Shown: one piece after another, positions 1 through 6,616 of the stretch
Layout of the letters: each line of letters starts with the position of its first letter
Position numbering within the stretch: the stretch's first letter is position 1
NCBI GenBank assembly: GCA_002345425.1
Contig: DDWA01000047.1
Span: forward strand, 243-27,261
Direction of reading: 5' to 3'
Source of the DNA: Caryophanales bacterium UBA2298
Lineage (GTDB): Bacteria; Bacillota_I; Bacilli_A; Izemoplasmatales; Hujiaoplasmataceae
DNA: 27,019 bases
Program-made: the position numbers and the translations under genes
The notes under the pieces: generated by a model
What the model was told of the DNA's origin: nothing
Database searches by the model: none
Seen by the model: only the letters and a program-made list of their open reading frames with translations

Positions 1-1011
1 TTTTTCACGATAATAATGTTGCTGATAGATATCGGCCACGAATATTTTAATATGAAACCTGGAGTATTGAATAATATTTTATTAAATATTTTCTCAGTAT
101 TAATTTATGCATTACCTTCAGTTATAGCAGTGATTTGGTTTTCTTATACTCATCTTTTGCTTTATCGTCAAGCACCAAAAAATAATATCTATTATAAATT
201 ATTTTTACTGCCGATGGTTGTTAATATAATAATCTCGTTTATCAGCGTCTTTTGGCCATTGTACTTTAGCGTTGATGCAAATAACCTTTACACAAGAGGA
301 AACATCTATCTACTCTCTATAATCTTACAGTATTTTTACCTAATGGTCCCAATTTTTATGGTTATGGCTAATCGAAATAAAATGAATAATTATAAATTTT
401 TTCCAATGGTGTTTTTTACGATTCCTCCAATGATTGGCGGTCTAATTCAGGCATTTCATTATGGCGTTTTATTGATATGGCCAATGTTAGCTTTTTCTGT
501 TTTCGTCGGTTACATTTTTATCCAATCTAAATTAATCGCTACTGATTATTTGACTGGTTTAATGAATAAAGGCGCTTTTGAGAATCATATTGAAAATGTT
601 AAAATGGAAAATAAGAAGAATCAAGTTTTATCAGTTACTGTTTTTGACCTCGATGGCTTAAAACAATTCAATGATAATTTTGGACATTTAACCGGAGACA
701 AAGTATTAAGTATTTTTTCTGAAGTTCTAGTCAAAAGTTTTGGTCGCAATGATTTTTTGGCAAGATTTGGCGGAGATGAATTTGTAATCTTGAAATATAT
801 TCATTTTGAGGATGATTTATTGAAGTGCCTTGAAACTTTAGAAAATAGAATTAACCAAATTAATTTAGACAAGAGCCTTCCAATGGAAATAAGGTATAGT
901 TACGGCTCAAAAATTTATTATTCTGAATCTAATCAATCGATCAAAAGTATTATCGAAGCAGCCGATAAAACAATGTATGAATATAAAATATTAAAGAGTA
1001 AAGAAAATTAA
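1..1011 (+). CDS. Membrane diguanylate cyclase (GGDEF), 5' end outside window
   Basis: Predicted to make c-di-GMP from two GTP at the cytoplasmic membrane. The N-terminal half is a series of hydrophobic segments (about five helices visible), with a VDANNLYTRGN-type loop that I recognise from polytopic sensor-type diguanylate cyclases. The C-terminal half is a GGDEF domain beginning at TDYLTGLMNK, with an intact GGDEF signature at nt 769-783. The inhibitory I-site RxxD, expected nine residues before GGDEF, reads GRND, so the Arg is missing and product inhibition may be weak. The first ATG is at nt 16, but the frame is open to base 1. Related proteins carry at least one more helix upstream, so I infer that the true start lies before the window. 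DUF3267 follows after 38 nt with no terminator, so the two may be co-transcribed. The sensed signal is unknown. Confidence 0.85.
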   Translation, partial: FFTIIMLLIDIGHEYFNMKPGVLNNILLNIFSVLIYALPSVIAVIWFSYTHLLLYRQAPKNNIYYKLFLLPMVVNIIISFISVFWPLYFSVDANNLYTRGNIYLLSIILQYFYLMVPIFMVMANRNKMNNYKFFPMVFFTIPPMIGGLIQAFHYGVLLIWPMLAFSVFVGYIFIQSKLIATDYLTGLMNKGAFENHIENVKMENKKNQVLSVTVFDLDGLKQFNDNFGHLTGDKVLSIFSEVLVKSFGRNDFLARFGGDEFVILKYIHFEDDLLKCLETLENRINQINLDKSLPMEIRYSYGSKIYYSESNQSIKSIIEAADKTMYEYKILKSKEN

Positions 1012-1049
1012 TTTAATGACTAATTTACATCAAAAGGAGAAATTACTTA

Positions 1050-1634
1050 ATGACTAAAAGTTATAATTATTTACCAGAGAATTATGTTGAAGATTTTCAG
1101 ATTGATTTACTTAAAGATAAGAAAAAATTATTAATGATTAATGTCTTAAGCCTAGTACTTTTAATACCAGTGGTATTGGCTTATTACTTAATAATTACTT
1201 TCACTGACAAAACTTTGGAAATCACAGTAGAAAATTCACCTACTTGGAAATTAATGATTTCAATTGTTTCAATGCTAGTTTATATCGTTGTTCACGAACT
1301 GATTCATGCCATCTTTTTTAAACTGGGCACTAAAGAAAAAGTTAAATTTGGTTTTCATGGAATAATGGCATCAGCTTCTGTTCCTGGTGTATATTTTTAT
1401 AAAAAACCTTATTTATTAGCTGGATTAGCTCCAGCTGCTATAATGTCAGTCGTTTTTATCATACCGATGTTTTTCTTGAATGATTATGATCTATTTTTAT
1501 TATTTTTATTGTTTGCTGTCCATTTTAGTGGCTGTGTTGGTGATTTCTACATTGCCATCAAACTATTGAAATACCCGAGTGATACTCTAGTTGAGGACAC
1601 AGGAACGGGAATGAAATTTTTTGTAAAGAAATAG
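1050..1634 (+). CDS. DUF3267 family membrane zincin-like protein
   Basis: A 194-residue integral membrane protein with four to five hydrophobic helices. An HELIH motif at residues 82-86 lies in a membrane segment (HExxH zinc-metalloprotease signature), and a conserved-looking GD (Asp165) in a late helix could be the third metal ligand. This fits the DUF3267 putative zincin family, related in plan to site-2-type intramembrane proteases. The substrate is unknown. The start is supported by an AAAGGAGA Shine-Dalgarno about eight bases upstream. It follows the diguanylate cyclase closely and ends at an intrinsic terminator. The family call is fairly firm. Protease activity is inferred from the motif only. 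Confidence 0.8.
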   Translation: MTKSYNYLPENYVEDFQIDLLKDKKKLLMINVLSLVLLIPVVLAYYLIITFTDKTLEITVENSPTWKLMISIVSMLVYIVVHELIHAIFFKLGTKEKVKFGFHGIMASASVPGVYFYKKPYLLAGLAPAAIMSVVFIIPMFFLNDYDLFLLFLLFAVHFSGCVGDFYIAIKLLKYPSDTLVEDTGTGMKFFVKK

Positions 1635-1660
1635 CACTTCAAATCTGAAGTGTTTTTTTT
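1635..1660 (+). terminator. Intrinsic terminator after DUF3267 gene
   Basis: A perfect 7-bp stem CACTTCA/TGAAGTG with an AATC loop is followed by eight T. The hairpin begins one base after the TAG stop codon, and the T-run overlaps the stop codon of the convergent PAS-GGDEF gene. No T-run follows on the other strand, so it should act only on the + strand. Confidence 0.85.
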
Positions 1661-2555
1661 ACTTTATTGTTACTTTATTTCTACCAGAATGTTTTGAAAC
1701 ATACATGTTTTTATCAGCTTTTTCAATCAGTATTTTTAAACTGTCTTTTCTATTAAAAATTGTTCCACCAATTGATATTGTCACGCTGACATTAAGATTA
1801 TTATTTTTATAACTAGAGTTTTCTACCAAATGTCTGATTCTTTCGGCAATTTCCTTGAGAACATCTTCATTATCGGTTTTAACGATAGCGACAAATTCTT
1901 CCCCACCCCATCTTCCGATGATATCCTCAGGACGAAGATTAAGTCTAATGGTGTTAGCAATAATCTGTAAAACGCCATCACCTGTATTATGACCATAAGT
2001 ATCATTAATATTTTTGAAATGATCAATATCTATGAATAAAATTCCAAAAATACTATTGAATTCTCTAGATTCTTTGATACTTTTATTAAGTTGAAATTCT
2101 AAGAATTTACGGTTGTATATACCGGTCAATTCATCAATTCGTATAATCTTCTTAAGTTCTAAATTCTCTTCATATTGACTTTTTCTAAAACTATTGTCAG
2201 TAAAAACTTCGACGGCAGCTATGATATTTTTATCATTATCATAAAGCGGAAATGTTTTAACGGATACAGGAACACGGTAACCTGATTTATGTTCTAAAAA
2301 AACATCATTTTCATTTGTATTCCCAGTCGTCAAAGTATTCTGTAATGGACAACCGTCAAAACACAATCTGTTTCCAGACTTATCGACATGTTTTAAAATG
2401 TTTTGATAACAATGATTGTTAATTACTTCGCTGGACTTATATCCGGTTATAATCTCACTTCCAGTATTCCAAAAAACAATTTTTCTATTGCTATCAACGA
2501 TGTAAACACCTTCATAAAGATTGCTCATAAATTCATTTGTATCATATTTATACAT
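1659..2555 (-). CDS. PAS-GGDEF diguanylate cyclase
   Basis: A 298-residue soluble protein predicted to synthesise c-di-GMP under control of a PAS sensor. Residues about 5-125 form a PAS domain (EGVYIVDSNRKIVFWN). It contains three cysteines in an HC...LC...GCPL arrangement (Cys49, Cys65, Cys69), which suggests a metal, redox or iron-sulfur input. Residues about 140-298 form the GGDEF domain: DELTGIYNRKF, then RPED at 208-211 (a complete RxxD inhibitory site) and GGEEF at 217-221, so both catalysis and product feedback look intact. No membrane helix is present. The start is supported by AGGAAA about six bases upstream. This is the only - strand gene in the window, convergent with DUF3267 and divergent from pcm. 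Confidence 0.9.
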   Translation of the reverse strand: MYKYDTNEFMSNLYEGVYIVDSNRKIVFWNTGSEIITGYKSSEVINNHCYQNILKHVDKSGNRLCFDGCPLQNTLTTGNTNENDVFLEHKSGYRVPVSVKTFPLYDNDKNIIAAVEVFTDNSFRKSQYEENLELKKIIRIDELTGIYNRKFLEFQLNKSIKESREFNSIFGILFIDIDHFKNINDTYGHNTGDGVLQIIANTIRLNLRPEDIIGRWGGEEFVAIVKTDNEDVLKEIAERIRHLVENSSYKNNNLNVSVTISIGGTIFNRKDSLKILIEKADKNMYVSKHSGRNKVTIK

Positions 2556-2593
2556 ATCGTTTCCTCAAAGTAATAATTTTTTCTATGATAAAT

Positions 2594-2599
2594 ATTATA
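2594..2599 (-). promoter_or_regulatory. Possible -10 box for PAS-GGDEF gene
   Basis: A perfect TATAAT on the - strand lies about 40 bases upstream of the PAS-GGDEF start. I see no good -35 box at 16-18 bases and no TG extension, so the call rests on the -10 match alone in A+T-rich DNA. Confidence 0.35.
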
Positions 2600-2661
2600 T
2601 CTTAAAGATTAAAAAATAGGTACATGAATTTTTTGGCGTTGTGTTTTTTAAAATAATTTAG

Positions 2662-2670
2662 TGATATAAT
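2662..2670 (+). promoter_or_regulatory. Extended -10 promoter of pcm
   Basis: TGATATAAT is a perfect extended -10 element; the best upstream -35 candidate (TTGTGT at 2639) has a long 20-base spacer. The transcript should begin near 2677, exactly at the Shine-Dalgarno GAAGGTG (2677-2683), giving an unusually short leader. An ATG at 2669 lies inside this -10 box and so cannot be the start used by this promoter. Confidence 0.7.
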
Positions 2671-2689
2671 GAAACTGAAGGTGAAAGTC

Positions 2690-3325
2690 ATGGATAAAAC
2701 CAACTTCGACCAAAAAAGACTCGAAATGATAGTCTATCAAATTAAAAATAGAGACATTAGTAACAAAAACTTGATAAACGCCTTTCTAGAAGTTAAAAGG
2801 CATCTTTTTGTCGAAGAAGAATTAATGAGATATGCTTATGAAGACTACCCTTTAGACATTGGTTACAATCAGACTATTTCACAACCATATATAATCGCAT
2901 TAATGATTGACAGTTTAGACATTACAAAGTCTGATAAAGTTCTAGAAATCGGTACAGGATCCGGATATCAAACTGCAATTTTATCTTTATTAGCTAAAGA
3001 AGTATACACAATTGATATTAATGATAATTTACTAACACTCGCAAAAAACAGACTGAATAATTTGGAATATCAAAACATTCATTTTAAACAAGGAAACGGC
3101 TATTTTGGATGGATTGAAGAACAACCATTTGATAAAATTATCGTTTCCTGTGCAGCAGAAAAATTACCACTTGAACTAATAAAGCAATTAAAGAACAATG
3201 GCAAAATGGTAATCCCTATAAACTCATATCTATGGCAAGAGTTAATTTTAATTAAAAAACTCAATGATAAAATTCACAAGAAGTCTTTAGGAGCTGTACG
3301 CTTTGTTCCAATGATTAATAAGTAA
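2690..3325 (+). CDS. pcm: Protein-L-isoaspartate O-methyltransferase family protein
   Basis: A 211-residue SAM-dependent methyltransferase of the PCMT family, which methylates L-isoaspartyl residues in damaged proteins as the first step of repair. The family hallmark QTISQP is at residues 61-66. The SAM-binding glycine loop VLEIGTGSGYQ starts at residue 84, followed by the acidic DIN after strand 2. The C-terminal part (KIIVSCAAEKLP, GKMVIPI) matches the family core, and the length is typical. I chose ATG 2690 because GAAGGTG lies seven bases upstream, while an in-frame ATG 21 bases earlier overlaps the -10 box. It is monocistronic, with its own promoter and terminator. It could act on another substrate, as PCMT paralogues exist. 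Confidence 0.85.
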   Translation: MDKTNFDQKRLEMIVYQIKNRDISNKNLINAFLEVKRHLFVEEELMRYAYEDYPLDIGYNQTISQPYIIALMIDSLDITKSDKVLEIGTGSGYQTAILSLLAKEVYTIDINDNLLTLAKNRLNNLEYQNIHFKQGNGYFGWIEEQPFDKIIVSCAAEKLPLELIKQLKNNGKMVIPINSYLWQELILIKKLNDKIHKKSLGAVRFVPMINK

Positions 3326-3335
3326 ATTTCATTTT

Positions 3336-3363
3336 AGAAACTAAGTTTTTTAGTTTCTTTTTT
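3336..3363 (+). terminator. Intrinsic terminator after pcm
   Basis: A 9-bp stem AGAAACTAA/TTAGTTTCT with a GTTTT loop is followed by a T-run. It lies just upstream of the TetR promoter. Confidence 0.85.
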
Positions 3364-3370
3364 ATTATTA

Positions 3371-3399
3371 TTGACAATTATTAGAGAAAATAATATAAT
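3371..3399 (+). promoter_or_regulatory. Consensus promoter of the TetR/heme-protein unit
   Basis: TTGACA (3371-3376), a 17-base spacer and TATAAT (3394-3399): a perfect vegetative consensus. Transcription should start around 3406, inside the palindromic operator. The frame of the TetR gene runs back through this promoter to a TTG formed by the -35 box, which is not a credible start. Confidence 0.9.
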
Positions 3400-3400
3400 A

Positions 3401-3415
3401 ATGACACAATGTCAT
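3401..3415 (+). promoter_or_regulatory. Palindromic operator, probably for the adjacent TetR repressor
   Basis: ATGACA-CAA-TGTCAT is a perfect 6-3-6 inverted repeat one base after the -10 box, covering the predicted transcription start. TetR-family repressors commonly bind such TGACA/TGTCA palindromes in their own promoters. Assignment to the downstream regulator is inferred from position. Confidence 0.75.
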
Positions 3416-3433
3416 CCGGAGGTGATTTTTTCT

Positions 3434-4054
3434 ATGCCGAAGTCAACATTTTTTAATATTATTGAAGGAAAAAGAAATCAACTTATTCAAGTAGGAGTCG
3501 AACTATTTTCCAAACATGACTTTGAAAATATCGATGTCAAAATGATTGTTGATTATGCACAAATTCCTAGAGGTTCTTTTTATGCATATTTTACAGACAT
3601 AGAAGATTACTATTCTTATATAATTGAACAATTGCAAACTCAAAGAATAAAAGAAATAGCTTTACTAGCTAAAGATTTTGAAAAAGATTTTTTTGAGTTT
3701 CTCAAATTTATGTATGAGTATGACATCAAAAAAATTCAAGAAAAGTCAAGACGCCTATTATTGCATCATTATTTCCGCTATATTCAAACCAAGAAAAAAG
3801 GTTCGTTATCAGGAACCATCTATCATTTGGAAAAGCATAATAATGTGATGAGCATTTTATTATCGCTTCCAATCATATGTGACTCGGGAGAAGAACTAAC
3901 AAAAGAAGAGAAGATTTTTATAGCTGATTTAAGTATGACTATATATCTAGCAACATATAATAAAGCTGTTCAAGAAGATTTAGATTTAAACGGTCATTTA
4001 AATCTATTCAAAAAAAGAATAAAAATTATTGAAAGAGGTACTAAATCATGTTAA
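3434..4054 (+). CDS. TetR/AcrR family transcriptional regulator
   Basis: A 206-residue dimeric DNA-binding repressor type. Residues about 13-60 hold the TetR helix-turn-helix; the recognition-helix region around 34-53 ends in the family signature IPRGSFYAYF. The remainder is an all-helical ligand and dimer domain without recognisable ligand residues. I start it at ATG 3434, preceded by GGAGGTGA at eight bases; the longer frame upstream consists of promoter and operator. It overlaps the following membrane-protein gene by seven bases, so the two are translationally linked. The palindrome at its transcription start suggests autorepression and shared control of the membrane protein. The inducer is unknown, with heme or oxidative compounds plausible given the neighbour. 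Confidence 0.88.
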   Translation: MPKSTFFNIIEGKRNQLIQVGVELFSKHDFENIDVKMIVDYAQIPRGSFYAYFTDIEDYYSYIIEQLQTQRIKEIALLAKDFEKDFFEFLKFMYEYDIKKIQEKSRRLLLHHYFRYIQTKKKGSLSGTIYHLEKHNNVMSILLSLPIICDSGEELTKEEKIFIADLSMTIYLATYNKAVQEDLDLNGHLNLFKKRIKIIERGTKSC

Positions 4055-4695
4055 TTATTGTCCCAATTATCGCTATTATATTAGTTTTTGGATTATCATA
4101 TCTTTTTAGCGATTGGATTAAGAAACATCACTTATATCTTTACTTAGGAGCGATTCTTTTAGGTATTCTAGCAATCATTCTTAAAGATAAGACTTTTACT
4201 CAACCTTTCAATAAAGGTTTCTTAGGATTAGCATTCTTCTATGTAGTTATGATAATAGGTGTTTTAAACAAAGACTCCAAACTATTTAAAAGATTGTTTA
4301 AAGTAAGACCGGAATTATCAATCACGGGTTTTATTTTATTAACGCCACACGCAATATTTTACCTTTTAGATAAATTTTTAGGAACATACTCTGAAAATAT
4401 TAATATTGTTTTAGGATTATTAACTTACCTTATCATGGTTCCTTTATTTATTACTTCTTTTAAAGTTATTGAAAACAAAAAACAATTTTTTAAATGGAAG
4501 AAATTACAAAGGTTTGCTTATATCATTTATCTATTGATCTTCATCCACTTAATTGTTGTTGTAGATTCAACATCACCAAACTTCTATGTTTATTTAATCA
4601 TGTTTATCCCATATTTCATTTATAAACCAATCCATTTCTTTTTGCATGAAAAACCCGCTTATCAAAAAATGAAATCAAAGGAAAATAATCAGTGA
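4048..4695 (+). CDS. Ferric reductase-like/MsrQ-like heme membrane protein
   Basis: A 215-residue protein with about six transmembrane helices. The pattern LSITGFILLTPHAIFYLLDKF, then a helix LTYLIMVPLFITSFKVI, then FKWKKLQRFAYIIYLLIFIHLIVV, is what I know from the ferric reductase-like domain of MsrQ/YedZ, where a W-K-xL-xR segment precedes a heme-binding His helix. Candidate heme ligands are His101 and His167; the C-terminal region has further His (FFLHEKP). MsrQ passes electrons to the periplasmic methionine sulfoxide reductase MsrP, but no msrP or flavoprotein partner lies in the window, so the electron acceptor is unknown. Translation starts inside the TetR gene behind GAGG. It is the only gene here that stops with TGA. 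The family call is moderately sure. Confidence 0.65.
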   Translation: MLIIVPIIAIILVFGLSYLFSDWIKKHHLYLYLGAILLGILAIILKDKTFTQPFNKGFLGLAFFYVVMIIGVLNKDSKLFKRLFKVRPELSITGFILLTPHAIFYLLDKFLGTYSENINIVLGLLTYLIMVPLFITSFKVIENKKQFFKWKKLQRFAYIIYLLIFIHLIVVVDSTSPNFYVYLIMFIPYFIYKPIHFFLHEKPAYQKMKSKENNQ

Positions 4696-4712
4696 CAAAA
4701 CGAAAATTGGTA

Positions 4713-4746
4713 AGACACATCTTTAAAACATTAGATGTGTCTTTTT
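4713..4746 (+). terminator. Intrinsic terminator after the TetR/heme-protein unit
   Basis: A perfect 10-bp stem AGACACATCT/AGATGTGTCT with a 10-base loop is followed by TTTTTG and more T. Confidence 0.88.
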
Positions 4747-4811
4747 GTTTTTAAAATATATCAAACAATTCAAGCGTTTTCTTTGACATTGTTTATTTTT
4801 TGAAGGTAAAG

Positions 4812-4820
4812 TGTTACAAT
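4812..4820 (+). promoter_or_regulatory. Extended -10 promoter for the 4857 gene
   Basis: TGTTACAAT, an extended -10 with one deviation, lies 36 bases before the start codon. A perfect TTGACA at 4783-4788 is 26 bases away, too far for a normal spacer, so the promoter probably relies on the TG extension. Confidence 0.5.
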
Positions 4821-4856
4821 ATTCATCAAATAACTTTAAAATTCAGGAGTATAATT

Positions 4857-5447
4857 ATGCTACTAGGGATAATCGCAATTCTATATTTTGTTTTGGCAAT
4901 TTGGAGCATATGGTTTAGTAAGAAAAAATCTAAAACTGTAGCCGCAAGAATTATTTATACGTTCTTGGTTTTTATATTTATTATCTTGCTGAGCAGTTTT
5001 ACTTTTTGGCCTAAAACTTCATTGTACGTTAAATCCTTTCCTTTAAATTTAGACCGCGAATATGTCGAGACAATTGAACTTGAGGAATATGTAATAGTTG
5101 TATATACTGCCGATAGTGGTGAAAGTTATGGTTTTGAAACTTTCTATAAATACATAGGTGGCTACATCGAGTCAACTCAACCTAGAGTAAGTTTTCACTC
5201 CTTTAAGGGCCCTATAAACGATCAATACTTTGGGTTTTCTTATGTAATAATCGACGATGTTGTTTATGCTTTGCTATTTAATGATGATTTAGTAAATTAT
5301 CAATCTCTGATAATCGAAGATCAAATCATCGATTTGAATTTAGATTTATCTCAAAAATATACTTTAGTACCATTGGAAAATCGTATTTTTGAAATTAAAA
5401 CCGTTACCCTTGATAATATTGAATATAATGTGATGGAAATCGAGTAA
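4857..5447 (+). CDS. Two-helix membrane protein of unknown function
   Basis: A 196-residue protein that I do not recognise. Residues about 1-18 and 30-50 are two hydrophobic helices separated by a short basic loop (SKKKSK), then FWPKTS. The remaining 145 residues form a polar, beta-rich domain (LEEYVIVVYTADSGESYGFETFYKY...), probably all on one side of the membrane; the positive-inside rule and even helix number would place both ends outside. I start it at ATG 4857, behind AGGAG at seven bases; the frame extends upstream to a TTG at 4800 but overlaps the promoter. It stands alone between two terminators. No catalytic motif or cysteine pair was seen. Confidence 0.7.
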   Translation: MLLGIIAILYFVLAIWSIWFSKKKSKTVAARIIYTFLVFIFIILLSSFTFWPKTSLYVKSFPLNLDREYVETIELEEYVIVVYTADSGESYGFETFYKYIGGYIESTQPRVSFHSFKGPINDQYFGFSYVIIDDVVYALLFNDDLVNYQSLIIEDQIIDLNLDLSQKYTLVPLENRIFEIKTVTLDNIEYNVMEIE

Positions 5448-5476
5448 AAACAGAAACTTTTTACTTGATTTTTTTT
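5441..5476 (+). terminator. Intrinsic terminator overlapping the stop codon of the 4857 gene
   Basis: A stem of up to 10 bp (CGAGTAAAAA/TTTTTACTTG, one G.U pair) with a CAGAAAC loop is followed by eight T. The last codons and TAA stop of the gene form the left arm. A weak promoter (TTGATT 5465-5470, 16 bases, TATAAT 5487-5492) overlaps its 3' part and could add transcription into rpsL. Confidence 0.7.
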
Positions 5477-5526
5477 CATAATAATATATAATATTAGAGG
5501 TTATGAATTACTCAAATAAGAAAAAC

Positions 5527-5555
5527 TTGACACACCTAGTGTAGTGGTGTATAAT
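5527..5555 (+). promoter_or_regulatory. Consensus promoter of the str operon
   Basis: TTGACA (5527-5532), a 17-base spacer and TATAAT (5550-5555), a perfect match, as expected for a ribosomal protein operon. Transcription should begin near 5562, leaving about 97 bases of leader before rpsL. The spacer contains an ACACC...GGTGT inverted repeat of uncertain meaning. Confidence 0.92.
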
Positions 5556-5583
5556 AATTACGCTTTAATTATTAATTATTAGT

Positions 5584-5651
5584 AGGTTGCGTGAGCAGCC
5601 TTATAAAAATGAGACAAGCGCACCTCCCGGGTGTGTGGGTATGAAAGGAGG
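5584..5651 (+). promoter_or_regulatory. Structured mRNA leader of rpsL (candidate autoregulatory element)
   Basis: Two hairpins are visible. The first is AGGTTGC/GCAGCCT (5584-5590 with 5595-5601, one G.U) capped by a GUGA GNRA tetraloop. The second is GCGCACC/GGTGTGT (5618-5624 with 5630-5636, two G.U). The CCTCC at 5623-5627 is also complementary to the GGAGG of the rpsL Shine-Dalgarno (5647-5651), so the second hairpin and sequestration of the ribosome binding site are mutually exclusive. This layout suits translational feedback, but I match it to no named leader family. Confidence 0.45.
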
Positions 5652-5658
5652 AATGTAC

Positions 5659-6072
5659 ATGCCAACTATTAACCAGTTAATCAAAAAAGGACGCCAAGAT
5701 AAAACAAGAAAATCTAAGTCTCCACAGTTGAACATAGGCTTCAACAGCTTACAAAAAAGATACACTGATGTTAGCTCTCCACAAAAACGTGGTGTATGTG
5801 TCAGAGTTGCGACTATGACTCCAAAAAAACCTAACTCAGCTTTAAGAAAGTATGCTCGTGTTCGCTTATCAAACGGTGGTGAAGTTAACGCATATATCCC
5901 TGGAATCGGACACTCTTTGCAGGAACATAGCGTTGTATTAATTCGTGGTGGACGTGTTAAAGACTTGCCTGGTGTTCGTTATCATATTATTAGAGGAACA
6001 CTAGATACAACAGCTGTTGACAAAAGAATGCAAAGTCGTTCGAAGTACGGAGCTAAGAGACCTAAAAAGTAA
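5659..6072 (+). CDS. rpsL: 30S ribosomal protein S12
   Basis: A 137-residue ribosomal protein S12 of the decoding centre. It has the invariant PKKPNSALRK loop (the Lys of the streptomycin-sensitive form is kept) and GRVKDLPGVRYH, whose Asp is the usual methylthiolation site, and it ends in SKYGAKRPKK. The start MPTINQLI at 5659 is supported by AAAGGAGG seven bases upstream and by the normal length of the family; the frame extends 24 codons further upstream, but that part is the structured leader. It is the first gene of the str operon, 52 bases before rpsG. Confidence 0.98.
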   Translation: MPTINQLIKKGRQDKTRKSKSPQLNIGFNSLQKRYTDVSSPQKRGVCVRVATMTPKKPNSALRKYARVRLSNGGEVNAYIPGIGHSLQEHSVVLIRGGRVKDLPGVRYHIIRGTLDTTAVDKRMQSRSKYGAKRPKK

Positions 6073-6124
6073 TTTAAAAAAGAAAAAATAAAAGTTTGAA
6101 GAATTTTGAAAGGAGGAATTACTT

Positions 6125-6595
6125 ATGCCTCGTAAGGGTAAAATCGTAAAAAGAGATGTCTTACCGGATCCAATTTATAATTCAAAATTAGTTACTAAAC
6201 TAATCAATAATATTATGTTAGACGGAAAAAAGAATCTTGCGCAAAATATATTATATAATGCATTCGCGAACATTAAAGAAATCACTGGTAAAGAACCAAT
6301 TGAAGTATTTAATGAAGCGTTAAACAACATCATGCCGGTTCTAGAAGTTAGAAGTCGTCGTATTGGCGGACAGAACTACCAAGTTCCAAGTGAAGTTAGA
6401 TCAGATAGAAGAACTACATTGGGACTAAGATGGTTAGTACAATATTCTCGTTCTCGTAATGAGAAAACAATGGAAGAAAGATTAGCAAAAGAAATTGTAG
6501 ATGCAAGTAATAACATAGGAGCATCAGTTAAAAAGAAAGAAGATATGCATAGAATGGCAGAAGCTAATAAAGCTTTCGCACATTATAGATTTTAA
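6125..6595 (+). CDS. rpsG: 30S ribosomal protein S7
   Basis: A 156-residue protein that nucleates assembly of the 30S head and binds 16S rRNA. It opens with MPRKGKIVKRDVLPDPIYNS, carries VRSRRIGGQNYQVP in the middle and ends AHYRF, all typical of S7, and it has the family's normal length. A perfect AAAGGAGG lies about nine bases before the ATG. It sits between rpsL and fusA (21 bases to fusA), the conserved str operon order. Confidence 0.98.
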   Translation: MPRKGKIVKRDVLPDPIYNSKLVTKLINNIMLDGKKNLAQNILYNAFANIKEITGKEPIEVFNEALNNIMPVLEVRSRRIGGQNYQVPSEVRSDRRTTLGLRWLVQYSRSRNEKTMEERLAKEIVDASNNIGASVKKKEDMHRMAEANKAFAHYRF

Positions 6596-6616
6596 TTAAA
6601 GGAAGGGAAACAAGTT

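Noticed and set aside
3371..3433. An N-terminal extension of the TetR regulator
   Set aside because: The stretch contains the -35 and -10 boxes, the operator and the Shine-Dalgarno, so it cannot be translated from this promoter.
4693..4713. TGA read as Trp with extension of the MsrQ-like protein
   Set aside because: All other evidence supports the standard code, and the extension adds only six residues without a recognisable conserved pattern.
5503..5544. A 13-codon leader peptide frame between two promoters upstream of rpsL
   Set aside because: Its Shine-Dalgarno is only two bases from the ATG, the codons are not biased, and it overlaps the main rpsL promoter.
5532..5550. An ACACC...GGTGT inverted repeat in the spacer of the rpsL promoter as an operator
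   Set aside because: Only five bases per arm and an imperfect centre; no regulator is nearby. Chance is likely.
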